Numbered from the stretch's first letter, positions 55,799-63,702 are shown. The stretch is 64,000 nt of DNA from Arcobacter sp. (GCA_002869565.1 PKUJ01000027.1:192788-256787), one strand, 5' to 3'. Notes: generated from the sequence alone by a model not told the origin. Numbers and translations: made by a program.

Positions 55799-55825
55799 AC
55801 TTTAATTTATAGAAATAAAAAAGAT

Positions 55826-55850
55826 ATGTCTCCCACATTAAATGGGACAT
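55826..55850 (+). other. intra-operon hairpin
   Basis: ATGTC, CCCA and TGGGACAT pair with one bulged T around a 7-nt loop, between dmpH and dmpI. There is no T-run, so full termination is unlikely; processing or mRNA stabilisation is possible. Confidence 0.45.
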
Positions 55851-55866
55851 TTAATAAGGAATATAT

Positions 55867-56067
55867 ATGCCAATAGCAACTATAAATATTATTGAGGGTC
55901 GAGATGATGCCAAAAAAGAGGCGCTTATTGAGAAAGTAACTCTTGCTATTCATGAATCATTAGATGCTCCAATTGAATCAATAAGAGTTATAATAAATGA
56001 GATGCCAAAACAACATTACGGAATAGCTGGGAAAAGTGTTAAAAAACTTAAAAAATCTGTGAGTTAA
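55867..56067 (+). CDS. dmpI: 4-oxalocrotonate tautomerase
   Basis: A 66-residue tautomerase that uses its N-terminal proline (MPIATINIIEG; Pro1 after Met removal) as the general base. ESIRVIINEMPKQHYGIAGK matches the family, including the conserved arginine. It isomerises 2-hydroxymuconate in the oxidative branch. AAGGAA lies upstream. Confidence 0.9.
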   Translation: MPIATINIIEGRDDAKKEALIEKVTLAIHESLDAPIESIRVIINEMPKQHYGIAGKSVKKLKKSVS

Positions 56068-56070
56068 TCT

Positions 56071-57090
56071 ATGACAAAATTAAAAATAAGTGTATTGGAT
56101 CAATCTCCAATACACGATGACAAAGAGCCTAAAAGTGGTCTTTTTGATACAATAGATTTAGCTAAACATTGTGAATCTTTAGGTTATTATAGATATTGGT
56201 GTGCTGAACATCACGATACTCCAGGATATGCAAGTTCATGTCCTGAGATTATGGTAAGTTCTGTAGCCAATGCCACTTCAAAAATTAGAGTTGGAAGTGG
56301 TGGAGTTATGCTTAATCACTATAGTTCCTTTAAAGTTGCTGAGACATTTAATATGCTCACAGCGTTACATGGTAATCGAATTGATTTAGGAATAGGGCGA
56401 GCTAGTGGGGCTAATTTTTTGGCTGCTCGGGCATTGCACAACTCTCAAGGGGATGACTATACTTTAAAAGCTTACGAATTGATAAACTTTTTAGATTATA
56501 AAATACCTCAAAATGAGTATTTATATGGAGTAGGTTTATCTCCTAAAAATGTTGATTCTACACCTGTATTTTTGTTAGGTTCCAGTGAAGGAAGCAGTTA
56601 TTTAGCAGGAAAATTGGGGGCTGGTTTTTGTCTGGCTTTGTTTATTGGAACACATCATAGACCTATTGAAATCATTGAAGATTATAAAAGAAATTTTGTT
56701 CCTTCTGCTAATTTTAAACAGCCAAAACCAATGTTAGCAGTTGCCTGTATCTGTGCGGAATCTTTAGAAAAAGCCCAAGAAATTGCAAGTACACATACCT
56801 ATTGGAAAGTTCAATCATTTAGACATACTCATAGGGATCCGTTACAAAGTCCTAAGAAAGTTAAAGAGTTATATGAAACATTGAGCTTTGAAGATAAAGC
56901 TTATTATCATGAAACTTTGGGCTCTATGATTTTAGGTACACCAAAAGAGTGTAAAGAGAAAATAGAGAAATTAGCTAAAGAATATGGGGTTGATGAAATT
57001 GTAGTAGTAAATGTTACATACTCATTTGAAGATAGAAAAAAGTCTTATGAATTATTAGCTAAAGAGTTTAATTTAAATAAAGGAGAATAG
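56071..57090 (+). CDS. LLM-class flavin-dependent oxidoreductase (MsnO8-like) in the catabolic operon
   Basis: A 339-residue luciferase-like protein, a diverged paralogue of the one at 24127 (LSVLDQSPI-type start, RYWCAEHHDTPGYAS, IRVGSGGVMLNHYS, RIDLGIGRASGANF, LLGSSEGSSYLA). It sits between dmpI and dmpD with gaps of 3 and 0 bp, so it must be co-expressed with the pathway. Classical dmp and xyl operons lack such a gene. Its substrate is unknown; an accessory oxidation or a detoxification step is possible. Confidence 0.87.
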   Translation: MTKLKISVLDQSPIHDDKEPKSGLFDTIDLAKHCESLGYYRYWCAEHHDTPGYASSCPEIMVSSVANATSKIRVGSGGVMLNHYSSFKVAETFNMLTALHGNRIDLGIGRASGANFLAARALHNSQGDDYTLKAYELINFLDYKIPQNEYLYGVGLSPKNVDSTPVFLLGSSEGSSYLAGKLGAGFCLALFIGTHHRPIEIIEDYKRNFVPSANFKQPKPMLAVACICAESLEKAQEIASTHTYWKVQSFRHTHRDPLQSPKKVKELYETLSFEDKAYYHETLGSMILGTPKECKEKIEKLAKEYGVDEIVVVNVTYSFEDRKKSYELLAKEFNLNKGE

Positions 57091-57912
57091 ATGTCACAAA
57101 ATCCTGAAATAGCAAATAGTATAAAAACAGGAAGTTTTAATACAAACTATCACGATATTGGAGAGGGTGAACCAATCATTTTTATTCATGGTTCAGGACC
57201 TGGGGTTTCAGCATTTGCAAATTGGCGGTTGTGTATGCCTGTACTTGCCCAAAAATTTAGAGTATTTGCACCTGATATGGCAGGTTTTGGTTTTTCTGAT
57301 AGACCTGAAGGAATGATTTATAACATGGATGTTTGGCTTAAACAAACAATCGATTTAATGGATGCTTTAGGTATTGAAAAAACAAATCTAGTGGGAAATT
57401 CATTTGGTGGAGCTTTAGCATTAGCTTTAACTATTAAATACCCCCAAAGATTTAATAAAATTGTACTTATGGGTGCAATGGGTGTTGAGTTTGAGATTAC
57501 AGCAGGACTTGATCAAGCTTGGGGATATACACCAAGCTTAGAAAATATGAAGTCATTGCTTGATACCTTTGCTTATAGTAGAGTTCTAGTGACAGATGAA
57601 CTTGCAAAACTTAGATATGATGCAAGTATTAGACCTGGATTTCAAGAATCATTTGGTTCCATGTTTCCAAATCCAAGACAAACCTCTGTAACTGCAATGG
57701 CAAGTGACGAGGAAGATATTAAAGATATTAAAAATGATGTTTTAATTATCCATGGTAGAGATGATAAAGTAATTCCTTTTGAAAACTCTATTAGATTACA
57801 TAATCTAATAAGAAAATCACAACTTCATAGTTTTGGTGAATGTGGACATTGGAGTCAAATAGAACATAATGAAAGATTCAACAAATTATTGTTTGATTTT
57901 TTTAGTGAATAA
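57091..57912 (+). CDS. dmpD: 2-hydroxymuconic semialdehyde hydrolase
   Basis: A 273-residue alpha/beta hydrolase of the DmpD/XylF C-C bond hydrolases. The oxyanion strand is FIHGSGPGVSAFANW, the nucleophile lies in GNSFGGA, the acid in GRDDKVIP and the histidine in CGHWSQIE. It serves the hydrolytic branch, giving formate (or the acid for substituted catechols) and 2-oxopent-4-enoate. It starts 1 bp after the preceding gene. Confidence 0.93.
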   Translation: MSQNPEIANSIKTGSFNTNYHDIGEGEPIIFIHGSGPGVSAFANWRLCMPVLAQKFRVFAPDMAGFGFSDRPEGMIYNMDVWLKQTIDLMDALGIEKTNLVGNSFGGALALALTIKYPQRFNKIVLMGAMGVEFEITAGLDQAWGYTPSLENMKSLLDTFAYSRVLVTDELAKLRYDASIRPGFQESFGSMFPNPRQTSVTAMASDEEDIKDIKNDVLIIHGRDDKVIPFENSIRLHNLIRKSQLHSFGECGHWSQIEHNERFNKLLFDFFSE

Positions 57913-57980
57913 ATATAGAAAATAAGTATTTTATTAATATGAAATTGATATTATAAAATAAACTTTTCTAAGGATTTTAA

Positions 57981-58931
57981 ATGAATTTTATAATTTTGGG
58001 TGCAGGTGGTGTAGGTTCTTTTTACGGTGCTAGACTAATTTTTTCTGGACATAATGTAACCTTTGTAGCGAGAGGTGAGCACTTAAGAACATTACAGCAA
58101 AATGGGTTGAAGTTGCTGCACCCAAAATTTAGTTTTGACAAAAAGGTTAAAGCTTTAGCCTTAAATAATCTTTCATCAAAGTTGCTCCATGATATTGATG
58201 CTGTAATTATCACCACTAAATCAACATCAACCCTGTCTATAGCAAAAGAGTTATTAGAAATATTAAAATCTAGTGAATCCATTCCATACATAATATCTTT
58301 ACAAAATGGTGTTGAAAATGAAAAAATTCTTTGTGAGTTTTTTGATAGAAAAAGTGTTATAGGTGGACTTACTCGAAAAATAGGTGCACATATAATAGAA
58401 CCTGGAGTGATAGAAGTTACTGGAAATGTAGAAACAATAATTGGTGCAATTGAAAAGGATGAAAAGAATAGGGCTTTTTTAGATAAGTTTACAGAAATTA
58501 TTCAAGAGTGTGATATCAAGTGTGAAGTAGTTGATGATATTAATTTTGAATTATGGAAAAAATTAATTATTAATAATGGAGTAAATGCAATTTGTGCATT
58601 ATTAAGAATTAAAACGGGAGAATTAATGTCCCATGAAAAATTATCAAAAATCGTTTTTGGACTTATGAATGAAACAGCAATAGCTGCTAAAGTTGATAAA
58701 GTATTTTTCTCTTCAGATGATGTATCTCAAATGTATGAACTTATTAAGAATTTTGATTCAATTAAACCTTCAATGCTTGTTGATGTTGAGCATAATAGAG
58801 AAATTGAACTTGATGAAATATGTAATATCGTAATAGAAAATTGCCAATTACAAGATATTGATGCTCCTTATACAAGAACTATATCCACACTACTTGAATT
58901 TACATATATAGAAAATAAAAATAAAGTCTAA
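57981..58931 (+). CDS. 2-dehydropantoate 2-reductase family (PanE/ApbA-like) protein
   Basis: A 316-residue NADPH-dependent ketoacid reductase with FIILGAGGVGSFYGARL, SLQNGVENE, and the C-terminal FELWKKLIINNGVNAICAL that carries the catalytic lysine region. PanE paralogues occur in many catabolic clusters, so this may reduce a pathway ketoacid rather than ketopantoate. It follows dmpD by 68 bp and is probably the end of the operon. AAGGAT precedes its start. Confidence 0.85.
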   Translation: MNFIILGAGGVGSFYGARLIFSGHNVTFVARGEHLRTLQQNGLKLLHPKFSFDKKVKALALNNLSSKLLHDIDAVIITTKSTSTLSIAKELLEILKSSESIPYIISLQNGVENEKILCEFFDRKSVIGGLTRKIGAHIIEPGVIEVTGNVETIIGAIEKDEKNRAFLDKFTEIIQECDIKCEVVDDINFELWKKLIINNGVNAICALLRIKTGELMSHEKLSKIVFGLMNETAIAAKVDKVFFSSDDVSQMYELIKNFDSIKPSMLVDVEHNREIELDEICNIVIENCQLQDIDAPYTRTISTLLEFTYIENKNKV

Positions 58932-58948
58932 TATTTACATAAATATTA

Positions 58949-59168
58949 GAAATCATTCTTTCTGTTTTTATACCTATTTTAATTTTCTTTGCCAATAGTG
59001 AGAAATTACCTTCTATAGTCACAAATTATTTTATTTGGTGCTTTGACACCTGCTGTTTTAAATGCAATCCGTTCTTCAAGTATGGTAGCTTTTGTTGTTG
59101 CTTTAGGAAATTTATTTAGCCTATTTTATATGCCTCTCATTTTATATTATCTTTTTTATATTTCGTAA
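58949..59168 (+). pseudogene. frameshifted membrane-protein remnant
   Basis: The gap between the PanE-like gene and the porin holds two hydrophobic frames that join with a one-base shift. The first (from 58949) reads EIILSVFIPILIFFANSEKL, the second (from 59031) LFGALTPAVLNAIRSSSMVA and on through GNLFSLFYMPL to a stop at 59166. Together they look like the C-terminus of a transporter, without a start. It may be what is left of an aromatic-acid or other carrier. I cannot name the family. Confidence 0.45.
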
Positions 59169-59221
59169 TTTATCAGATTTTATTTGAAAATTAAAATTTA
59201 GTAATAAGTATTTTAGAAGTT

Positions 59222-59253
59222 GTGCCCTTCCAAGGTGGAGGATGAAAGAGCAC
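59222..59253 (-). terminator. possible terminator of the porin gene
   Basis: On the minus strand, GTGCTCTTTC and GGAAGGGCAC can pair over 10 bp (two G-U pairs) with a 12-nt loop, about 10 bp after the porin stop. There is no strong T-run, so the call is weak. Confidence 0.35.
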
Positions 59254-59262
59254 ATCTGTTAA

Positions 59263-60462
59263 TTAGAAACTATATGATAAATATACTCTTGCAGTATCAG
59301 TACTTTTTGTAAATATTTTTTCAACACTTACATGTTCATAATTAACTTTTAGTAATAAGTTTTTAACAATAGGGTAGATTACCATTGCACCAGCTGCCTT
59401 AACATCTCCAATTGGGTGAGTACTTGATGAAGATTTTCCACCATATCCAATTACAGTAGCACCTGCAATAGGTGCAACAATTGCACCTACTAAAGTGTCA
59501 GTGTCAGGTCTTGTTGGTACACCACCATCATGTACTGGCATAGCAGTAAATGGTGTATCTGTTGTACCTTCTCCTGCCCCTGTGTAAACAGCAGCATTTT
59601 TATCTGTACTTGCATTATATGCAACTAAATATCCAAGTTTCCAGATACCTAATGGCCCGGTAGCTTTTAATCCAAATAATTCACCATCTTGCGCGTTTGC
59701 AGCTTGTGATTTGTCAGTTGATGCTAGATATTGTGCTGAGATAGTATGTGATGAGAGTTTATAGTCTGCTTGGAAATAAAAAACATCCCTGTCAGTATTT
59801 GATTGAATACCTTGCTCATCTAAGTATTGTGCTTGTAATGTAAGGTTTTTAATTGAGTTGTTTTTTACATATATAGTATATACGTCATCTTGAAATTTAT
59901 CAAATTTCCCAGGTTTACCTGCACTATCTGTTTGTGGTTGAAACTTATTAACATATCCAGCAACGAAGGTTGTATCTGGAATATCAGTGTTTGTTAATAA
60001 ATAAGCTTCAAATGAATCTTTTATAATAGCCTCAGAAGATTTTCCATCTATTCCACTACTAACTAAAGGAGTATGGATAAATTGTCTACCTGCTTTTAAT
60101 GATGTATTTGCAAGAGTATATTCTAAATATGATTCAGATAATACTGCACCAGAAGCATCAAAATAGTTTGCTCTTTTGCTAACTCCGTCGCTATAATCTA
60201 TACCATCGTGTAAAACTGAAGAGGCTTGTAATGTAGCACCTGCTTTAAATCCATAAAAATCACCTGTAACCATTCCTAAGTTTCCACCAACAGCAGTTAC
60301 ACTATCTGATGTTTTTGTTCCTAAAAAATTAGAATGAACATATGCAGCTTTTAATTCACCCTTATATTTAGATTTTGCGAATGCCTCATTTAAATTATCT
60401 GCGTATGCTGATCCTGCTAATAATATTGAAGCAATAAGACTTAAACTTGAAATTTTTTTCAT
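59263..60462 (-). CDS. OprD-family outer-membrane porin
   Basis: A 399-residue protein with a signal peptide (cleavage after GSAYA) and a beta-barrel with alternating strands, ending in VYLSYSF. GELKAAYVHSNF, YLEYTLANTSLKAGRQFIHTPL and VNYEHVSVEKIF fit OprD-like porins of Campylobacterota. OprD relatives pass small organic acids and aromatics. The shared direct-repeat promoter upstream links it to phenol catabolism. Confidence 0.85.
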   Translation of the reverse strand: MKKISSLSLIASILLAGSAYADNLNEAFAKSKYKGELKAAYVHSNFLGTKTSDSVTAVGGNLGMVTGDFYGFKAGATLQASSVLHDGIDYSDGVSKRANYFDASGAVLSESYLEYTLANTSLKAGRQFIHTPLVSSGIDGKSSEAIIKDSFEAYLLTNTDIPDTTFVAGYVNKFQPQTDSAGKPGKFDKFQDDVYTIYVKNNSIKNLTLQAQYLDEQGIQSNTDRDVFYFQADYKLSSHTISAQYLASTDKSQAANAQDGELFGLKATGPLGIWKLGYLVAYNASTDKNAAVYTGAGEGTTDTPFTAMPVHDGGVPTRPDTDTLVGAIVAPIAGATVIGYGGKSSSSTHPIGDVKAAGAMVIYPIVKNLLLKVNYEHVSVEKIFTKSTDTARVYLSYSF

Positions 60463-60563
60463 CTTTTTCCCTTGTGTTAGAATAGATTTTCAAACTGCAA
60501 TTTCTTCTCCGATAAAAATTCGCAAAATATCAAAGAAGAAATTATGAATGAATTTCAAATCTA

Positions 60564-60596
60564 AATATAGTTAAATGAAATCGCAGTTTAATCGCA
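60564..60596 (-). promoter_or_regulatory. direct-repeat promoter of the porin gene
   Basis: Read on the minus strand, TGCGAT (60596-60591) and TGCGAT (60585-60580) are 11 bp apart. TATATT (60569-60564) begins exactly 16 bp after the start of the second. It has the same architecture as the sites before dmpK, dmpQ and the TSUP gene. The leader is about 95 nt. Confidence 0.72.
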
Positions 60597-60637
60597 TTTG
60601 AATTAGTTATTAAAATTTAATTATAGGGATTTAATAA

Positions 60638-60725
60638 AGTAAACATAACAATCCCACCATAGCATCGTTACTTATACTAGAAAGGCTGCTATTGTCAGTT
60701 GCAGGTTGAGCAATTTTTGTTTACT
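60638..60725. other. structured intergenic element of unknown role
   Basis: Within the 370-bp gap between porin and TSUP genes, AGTAAACA (60638-60645) pairs exactly with TGTTTACT (60718-60725). The enclosed sequence holds two more hairpins, ATAGCA (60659-60664)/TGCTAT (60687-60692) and TTGC (60699-60702)/GCAA (60710-60713). This gives a branched fold. It lies upstream of both divergent promoters, so it is not an ordinary leader. It may be a small RNA, a dispersed repeat or a DNA cruciform. Confidence 0.4.
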
Positions 60726-60776
60726 ACCTTCTATAATAACAGATTAACAATTTTTTTAATTATACTTTTATATAAT

Positions 60777-60809
60777 TGCGCATTATTTGCGAGTAAAATT
60801 AGATAAAAT
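60777..60809 (+). promoter_or_regulatory. direct-repeat promoter of the TSUP transporter gene
   Basis: TGCGCA (60777) and TGCGAG (60788) are 11 bp apart, and TAAAAT (60804-60809) lies 16 bp from the second. This is the most degenerate of the five sites, but the spacing is exact. The leader would be only about 20 nt. Confidence 0.6.
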
Positions 60810-60835
60810 AATATAAAATATTTATAGGATTATTG

Positions 60836-61639
60836 ATGTTAGATTTAGAAATAATAGTTTACTTTTTATTATTAGGTTCCTTTGTTGGAGTAATTGCAGG
60901 ACTTTTTGGAATAGGGGGAGGTGGAGTTATTGTACCTATTTTGACAACAATTTTTCTTTCTCAAGGTTTAGATGAAAGAAGTGTTGTTCACATGGCTTTG
61001 GGTACTTCCATGGCAATTATAATCGTAACTTCAATCTCTAGTATAAGAGCTCAACAAAAGAAGAAAGCAATTATTTGGGATATTGTAAAAATGATGGCAC
61101 CGGGGATATTGATTGGTACTTTTTTAGTCACATTTATAGCTTCAAAATTAGATTCTTTTTATCTTTCAATTATCTTTTCAATTTTTATGTTGTACTCTTC
61201 AATCCAAATGTTTATCGGAAAAAAACCAAAACCAGAATCAAAAGTTTTTTCAAAAAAAACTCACTTTTTATCAGGTGGATTAATAGGTGGACTATCTTCT
61301 TTAGTATCAATAGGAGGTGGAATATTAAGTGTTCCATATTTGCTTATGCAAAATGTAGATATAAAAAAAGCAATAGCTACATCATCAGCGATAGGGCTTC
61401 CAATAGCAATATCTGGAACTATAGGTTATATGGTAAATGGTTGGGGAAATACTTCAATGGATACTTTAACCTTAGGATATGTAAATTTAGTAGCTTTTGT
61501 TTGTGTTGCAGTTGCTAGTTTTACAACAGCACCTATTGGGGTTATGTTAGTACATAAAATCAATGTGGATGTTATGAAGAAGTTGTTTTCTGTGTTGCCT
61601 TTTGTTTTGAGTATTAAGATGATTTATTCTTTGGTGTAA
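60836..61639 (+). CDS. TSUP (TauE/SafE) family membrane transporter
   Basis: A 267-residue membrane protein with about eight helices in two repeats (GVIAGLFGIGGGGVIVPIL and GGLIGGLSSLVSIGGGILSVP), the TSUP signature. Members move sulfonates, sulfite or organic anions. Its place divergent to the porin and its shared promoter type suggest transport of an aromatic or a product. ATG 60836 is used, with ATAGGAT upstream. Confidence 0.88.
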   Translation: MLDLEIIVYFLLLGSFVGVIAGLFGIGGGGVIVPILTTIFLSQGLDERSVVHMALGTSMAIIIVTSISSIRAQQKKKAIIWDIVKMMAPGILIGTFLVTFIASKLDSFYLSIIFSIFMLYSSIQMFIGKKPKPESKVFSKKTHFLSGGLIGGLSSLVSIGGGILSVPYLLMQNVDIKKAIATSSAIGLPIAISGTIGYMVNGWGNTSMDTLTLGYVNLVAFVCVAVASFTTAPIGVMLVHKINVDVMKKLFSVLPFVLSIKMIYSLV

Positions 61640-61725
61640 CGTTTATATTAACAGGTAAAATACTGTTAGAAAATTTGAGGAACGAGAATATCCAGCTGTT
61701 TTTTGTCCTTATTAAATTGCTTTGC

Positions 61726-62274
61726 TTAGCAGATATTTTGTCGTAACCAATTTATCTGTTCATTATAAGCAGATTGGTTGTAATTAGTTGAATGTAAATT
61801 CATAAAACCATGCAAGTAATCTACTTCCGTAGTATGTACATTATTCTTTTTTGAGAGATCATTTTTGAGTTTTAGCACATCAAAATGAAACTCTTTTTTA
61901 GGAAAAATTAGCTCAACTTTAAACATTGGGGTTATTTTTTTTAAATTTCTGATTTGAGAACCATAATAACAAATTGCATGATTCACATTTTTAACCGTAG
62001 GCTTTTCAGATAATTTCCAAATTACAGAAGCTCCAATACTAAAACCAATTAAGGTACTCGTAGAAGTAATGGATTCCACTGTTTTTAGTAATACTGAAAA
62101 ATAATCTTCAAACCCAACATTCGCTATAAAGTAAGAGTATGCTTCAGCTTCATTTTTAAAAGCCATATCTACCCCACCATAAGGATCGACAATAATCTTT
62201 GCATTGATTTCTTCACTTATCTTTAGTAAAGCTGATGTTTTACCAAAAATGTCCGTGACTAAAATTATATTCAT
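61726..62274 (-). CDS. dienelactone hydrolase-like alpha/beta hydrolase
   Basis: A 182-residue protein with the hydrolase nucleophile elbow GFSIGASV and a late histidine in LHGFMNLHS, as in small dienelactone hydrolase relatives. The N-terminus MNIILVTDIFG fits that group. The true substrate is unknown, and a link to ring cleavage is not shown. AAGGAG lies before the start. The 86 bp between the TSUP stop and this stop hold TAAC/GTTA motifs but no clear terminator. Confidence 0.75.
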   Translation of the reverse strand: MNIILVTDIFGKTSALLKISEEINAKIIVDPYGGVDMAFKNEAEAYSYFIANVGFEDYFSVLLKTVESITSTSTLIGFSIGASVIWKLSEKPTVKNVNHAICYYGSQIRNLKKITPMFKVELIFPKKEFHFDVLKLKNDLSKKNNVHTTEVDYLHGFMNLHSTNYNQSAYNEQINWLRQNIC

Positions 62275-62290
62275 AAGCTTCTCCTTTGAC

Positions 62291-62360
62291 TGCTAACGTT
62301 TAAAATGAGTCAATAAATTAACCGTAGGACCAAATATTTTTCTCTTAAATTCTGTTAGTT
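62291..62360 (-). other. attC-like spacer 1
   Basis: A 70-bp spacer that starts at the stop codon of the lipoprotein gene. On the minus strand it is bounded by AACTAAC and GTTAGCA. The inner complementary segments are imperfect (AATTTAAGAG against CTCATTTTAAA) and the central loop contains TCCTACGG. This is the layout of integron attC sites, but the outer boxes deviate from RYYYAAC/GTTRRRY at one or two positions. Confidence 0.4.
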
Positions 62361-63096
62361 ACATATTTGATAGATGTTTATTAACTACCTTTATATTATA
62401 TCTTGTTAAATCCAATATAGATTTTTTAATTGAATTTTGTTCCTCAACAGTCAAACTTTCATCATTTTTTGGTTTAATAAAACCTGATTCTTGTTGAAAT
62501 TTACTTACAGATGTTGCGTATATAAATTTTGCTGTAACCATTCCTCTATTAAATTCTTTTGAAGCTTTTGGATTTAAAATATTCAATTTAAAATGAAAAC
62601 CACTTACAGCAAAGTGATTTTGAATTTTTAAAAAACTTCTAGTTAATAAACCACTACTTTTTGAGGATAAGTAATTGGGATACATATAAATTCCACCCTC
62701 TCTTTCTGACACAACAATAATAGCTTTTAGATTATATTTTTTAATCAGTTCATTATAAAGTGCATTATTATTAATGGACCATTTGTCATCTTTCTCAACA
62801 ATTAAATTATTTAACTCATTAAAATCATATGTTGCTAAATTAATTAATTTAGCATCTAAGTTTTGTTTTAAAAGTTGTTCTACATCTTCTTCTTTTATAA
62901 GTTTTGGGTATTCTTTTTCAAAATTATTGAATATTGTTGTACCAATATATGTATGAATCATTTTTGGATTAGCTTTAATTATATATCCAACATTGTCTGT
63001 TTTATTGATTTTATATTGTGGTAAGTTTGGACCACTACATCCACTAAAATTTAACATAATAAAAATTGCTACTAATCCGTAAACTATTTTTTTCAT
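62359..63096 (-). CDS. predicted lipoprotein of unknown function
   Basis: A 245-residue protein with a lipoprotein signal peptide (lipobox FSGC, lipid cysteine at about residue 20). The mature part is mixed alpha/beta with AIIVVSEREGGIYMYPNYLS and HFKLNILNPKA. I know no family for it. The gene lies between two attC-like spacers in the same orientation, like a cassette. Confidence 0.7.
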   Translation of the reverse strand: MKKIVYGLVAIFIMLNFSGCSGPNLPQYKINKTDNVGYIIKANPKMIHTYIGTTIFNNFEKEYPKLIKEEDVEQLLKQNLDAKLINLATYDFNELNNLIVEKDDKWSINNNALYNELIKKYNLKAIIVVSEREGGIYMYPNYLSSKSSGLLTRSFLKIQNHFAVSGFHFKLNILNPKASKEFNRGMVTAKFIYATSVSKFQQESGFIKPKNDESLTVEEQNSIKKSILDLTRYNIKVVNKHLSNM

Positions 63097-63108
63097 TTTT
63101 CTTCCTTA

Positions 63109-63177
63109 TGATAACGGTTGTCATGAGCAATAGTTTCGCCGTAGGAGAAACTATTGTGCTCCTCGTACTTGTTAGAG
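63109..63177 (-). other. attC-like spacer 2
   Basis: A 69-bp spacer between two minus-strand genes. The minus strand starts with CTCTAAC and ends with GTTATCA. The central hairpin AATAGTTTC/GAAACTATT is perfect and its loop holds TCCTACGG, as in spacer 1. GAGC/GCTC extends the stem with extrahelical bases. Size and layout fit attC; the GTTATCA box is imperfect. Confidence 0.45.
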
Positions 63178-63178
63178 T

Positions 63179-63436
63179 TTAATGTGAATATCCACACCAT
63201 TGCTTTTCACATGGGACACCATCATTATTTCCATCCATCTTAGTATTTGGACAATTGTTAATAAAAAACTTAGCTTCTTCACATGAACGCATTTGACTAC
63301 AATATTGGCGACCATCGCACTTGAACTTTGGTTGGCTTTGAGCAAAAAGGTACTTGTTAAAACTTGTTTTTATCTCTTCTGCATAACTTATTGATGTCGC
63401 AAGAAGAATTAATGTTAGTAAAATTACTTTCTTCAT
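63179..63436 (-). CDS. secreted excalibur-domain protein
   Basis: An 85-residue protein with a signal peptide (cleavage after SYA) and a C-terminal excalibur calcium-binding domain: paired cysteines in CDGRQYCSQMRSCEEA, and the calcium loop DGNNDGVPCEKQWC. Such small secreted proteins are of unknown role. AAGGAT precedes the ATG on the minus strand. The 266 bp to the next gene (63437-63702) are very AT-rich and I see nothing in them. Confidence 0.8.
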   Translation of the reverse strand: MKKVILLTLILLATSISYAEEIKTSFNKYLFAQSQPKFKCDGRQYCSQMRSCEEAKFFINNCPNTKMDGNNDGVPCEKQWCGYSH

Positions 63437-63702
63437 TGTCTAAATCCTTATTTAAATGTACTCTAACTACTTATTGAATGTACATTATATAAATAAAGTA
63501 CTTAAATCCACTTGTTTATTATATATTGTGTAAGAGCTTATTTTAGGTATATTGATTAAAAAATATTACAAAATATAATATTTCTTAATAAAAAAATTAC
63601 TTTTATATATGTTTTATATTTAGAACTTTAATATACATATTATTTTTTTAAATTTTAAATAAAAAAACTATAAACCAAAAAATCTATAGGTTTATCAATA
63701 AA

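Noticed and set aside
58929..58948. TAATATTT/AAATATTA palindrome after the PanE-like gene as terminator
   Set aside because: AT-only stem without a T-run; too weak to call.
61075..61518. 147-residue frame inside the TSUP gene
   Set aside because: Same-strand shadow of the TSUP gene in another frame; low complexity with no start signal.
61640..61725. Third attC-like site after the hydrolase gene
   Set aside because: TAAC and GTTA boxes are present but their spacing and inner complementarity do not match the other two spacers and the TCCTACGG loop is missing.
63437..63702. AT-rich gap as a possible replication origin or attI site
   Set aside because: No DnaA-box cluster, no integrase and no repeat structure beyond base composition.
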